DNA of 22,048 bases from positions 1 through 22,048 of the forward strand of contig DF237900.1 in the NCBI GenBank assembly GCA_000708835.1, read 5' to 3'. Positions 21,475-22,048 of this stretch are shown in pieces. The notes under the pieces were generated by a model. It had not been told where the DNA came from. It made no database searches and saw only the letters and a list, made by a program, of their open reading frames with translations. Position numbers and translations under genes: made by a program. Each line of letters starts with the position of its first letter. The stretch's first letter is position 1. The stretch comes from Klebsormidium nitens. Taxonomy: Eukaryota; Streptophyta; Klebsormidiophyceae; Klebsormidiales; Klebsormidiaceae.

Positions 21475-22048
21475 AGTCAAAGGCAAATTGTAAAGGAAAC
21501 GATGTTACTTGTGACAATGTGTAATGGAAAGATCGAGTTACATGTTTTGTGCCCCAGATTTGCCGTTTGACTCAATTTGATCATGTCCTTCTAGAGACGA
21601 TGTCCTCGGTCCGGATCCTTGATTGCTGGGTGCACTCGGGGTGGTCAGCCACGTCTATCGATCATCGTCAGGGACACGTCTAATCAATGGCAGGGACAAA
21701 GAATGCATACGGTCTCTGTACGTTGATGCGTACCGACCAATACTAAGATTCCTCAATCCGTTCAAAGTTGGCGACACGAGTTTGCACCTGTCACGCTGTA
21801 TGGGCTCGTTGCTGTGACGGCTCGGCTACACGTGCCAGTAATGCCTCATGCTAGTTACTAGAGCTTTCCGCCATTAGCTATATAGGGTTTTCACCCATCG
21901 CGACCATAGGGTTTTCTGTAAGTTGCATTGGCCCTGGGCCATCAATCTGCATGATCGCATGAGAGTGGCGCTGAGCCACCCGGTTATCCGTCGCTCGTGA
22001 CCGTGGTTGAGCCACGTCCACCCGGCGTGCACTTTAGTGCCCGGCTGT
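21475..22048. other. Downstream region, no supported gene, with two telo-box-like motifs
   Basis: The first part (to about 21650) is still duplicated sequence. Beyond it I find no gene. TAGGGTTT (telo-box AAACCCTA on the minus strand) occurs at 21883-21890 and 21907-21914, each in ATAGGGTTTTC, preceded by a TATATA at 21879-21884. In plants telo-boxes sit near the starts of translation-related and other housekeeping genes, so a promoter for a gene outside the window is possible. Confidence 0.4.

Larger units (their letters stand above)
18190..21650 (+). repeat. Right arm of the large inverted segmental duplication
   Basis: Partner of 1215-5390 (minus). The match covers the 3' part of exon 4, exons 5-8, all introns between them, the 3' UTR with its poly(A) signal, and about 180 bp beyond it (e.g. 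GATTGCTGG near 21624 with minus-strand GATTGCTGG near 1246). Upstream of about 18190 I find no match to sequence left of 5390, which places the breakpoint in or next to exon 4. The spacer between arms is about 12.8 kb. Confidence 0.88.

Noticed and set aside
1-22048. tRNA, rRNA, CRISPR arrays or bacterial operons
   Set aside because: None seen; gene structure is eukaryotic throughout.

Overview
The window looks like nuclear DNA of a streptophyte, plant-like eukaryote. The genes are split by introns of roughly 150 to 800 bp with GT..AG ends, there are no ribosome-binding sites or operons, and the one recognisable protein is a membrane-bound GDA1/CD39 apyrase with the two-anchor layout of plant APY7. 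Balanced base composition and intron style would suit a charophyte alga such as Klebsormidium. That naming is inference.

Layout. (1) 1-575: a near-perfect foldback with arms of about 270 bp and a 37-nt loop. (2) About 1215-5390: the left arm of a large inverted duplication. It carries a 5'-truncated, broken copy (minus strand) of the gene at 16994-21354. Inside that copy, at 3071-3794, sits a 724-bp non-autonomous DNA transposon. (3) 5391-7855: about 2.5 kb in which I support no gene. (4) 7856-16098, minus strand: a complete 11-exon apyrase gene. I assembled it exon by exon with every intron phase agreeing; it predicts 864 residues and carries an unusual insertion of about 225 residues in its sixth exon. 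(5) 16113-16993: a compact divergent promoter region. (6) 16994-21354, plus strand: a gene I do not recognise, best modelled as 8 exons and about 593 residues, with a basic/acidic nuclear-localisation-like segment. From exon 4 to beyond its polyadenylation signal it forms the right arm (about 18190-21650) of the inverted duplication. (7) 21475-22048: downstream sequence with two telo-box-like motifs.

The main structural point is that the apyrase gene lies in the 12.8-kb spacer of an inverted segmental duplication. The two arms match in order through exons, introns, 3' UTR and poly(A) site. Once the inserted transposon is subtracted they have almost the same length, about 3.45 kb. The right copy keeps compatible reading frames and splice sites. 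The left copy lacks the first three exons and has a premature stop, frameshifts, the transposon and a weakened poly(A) signal.
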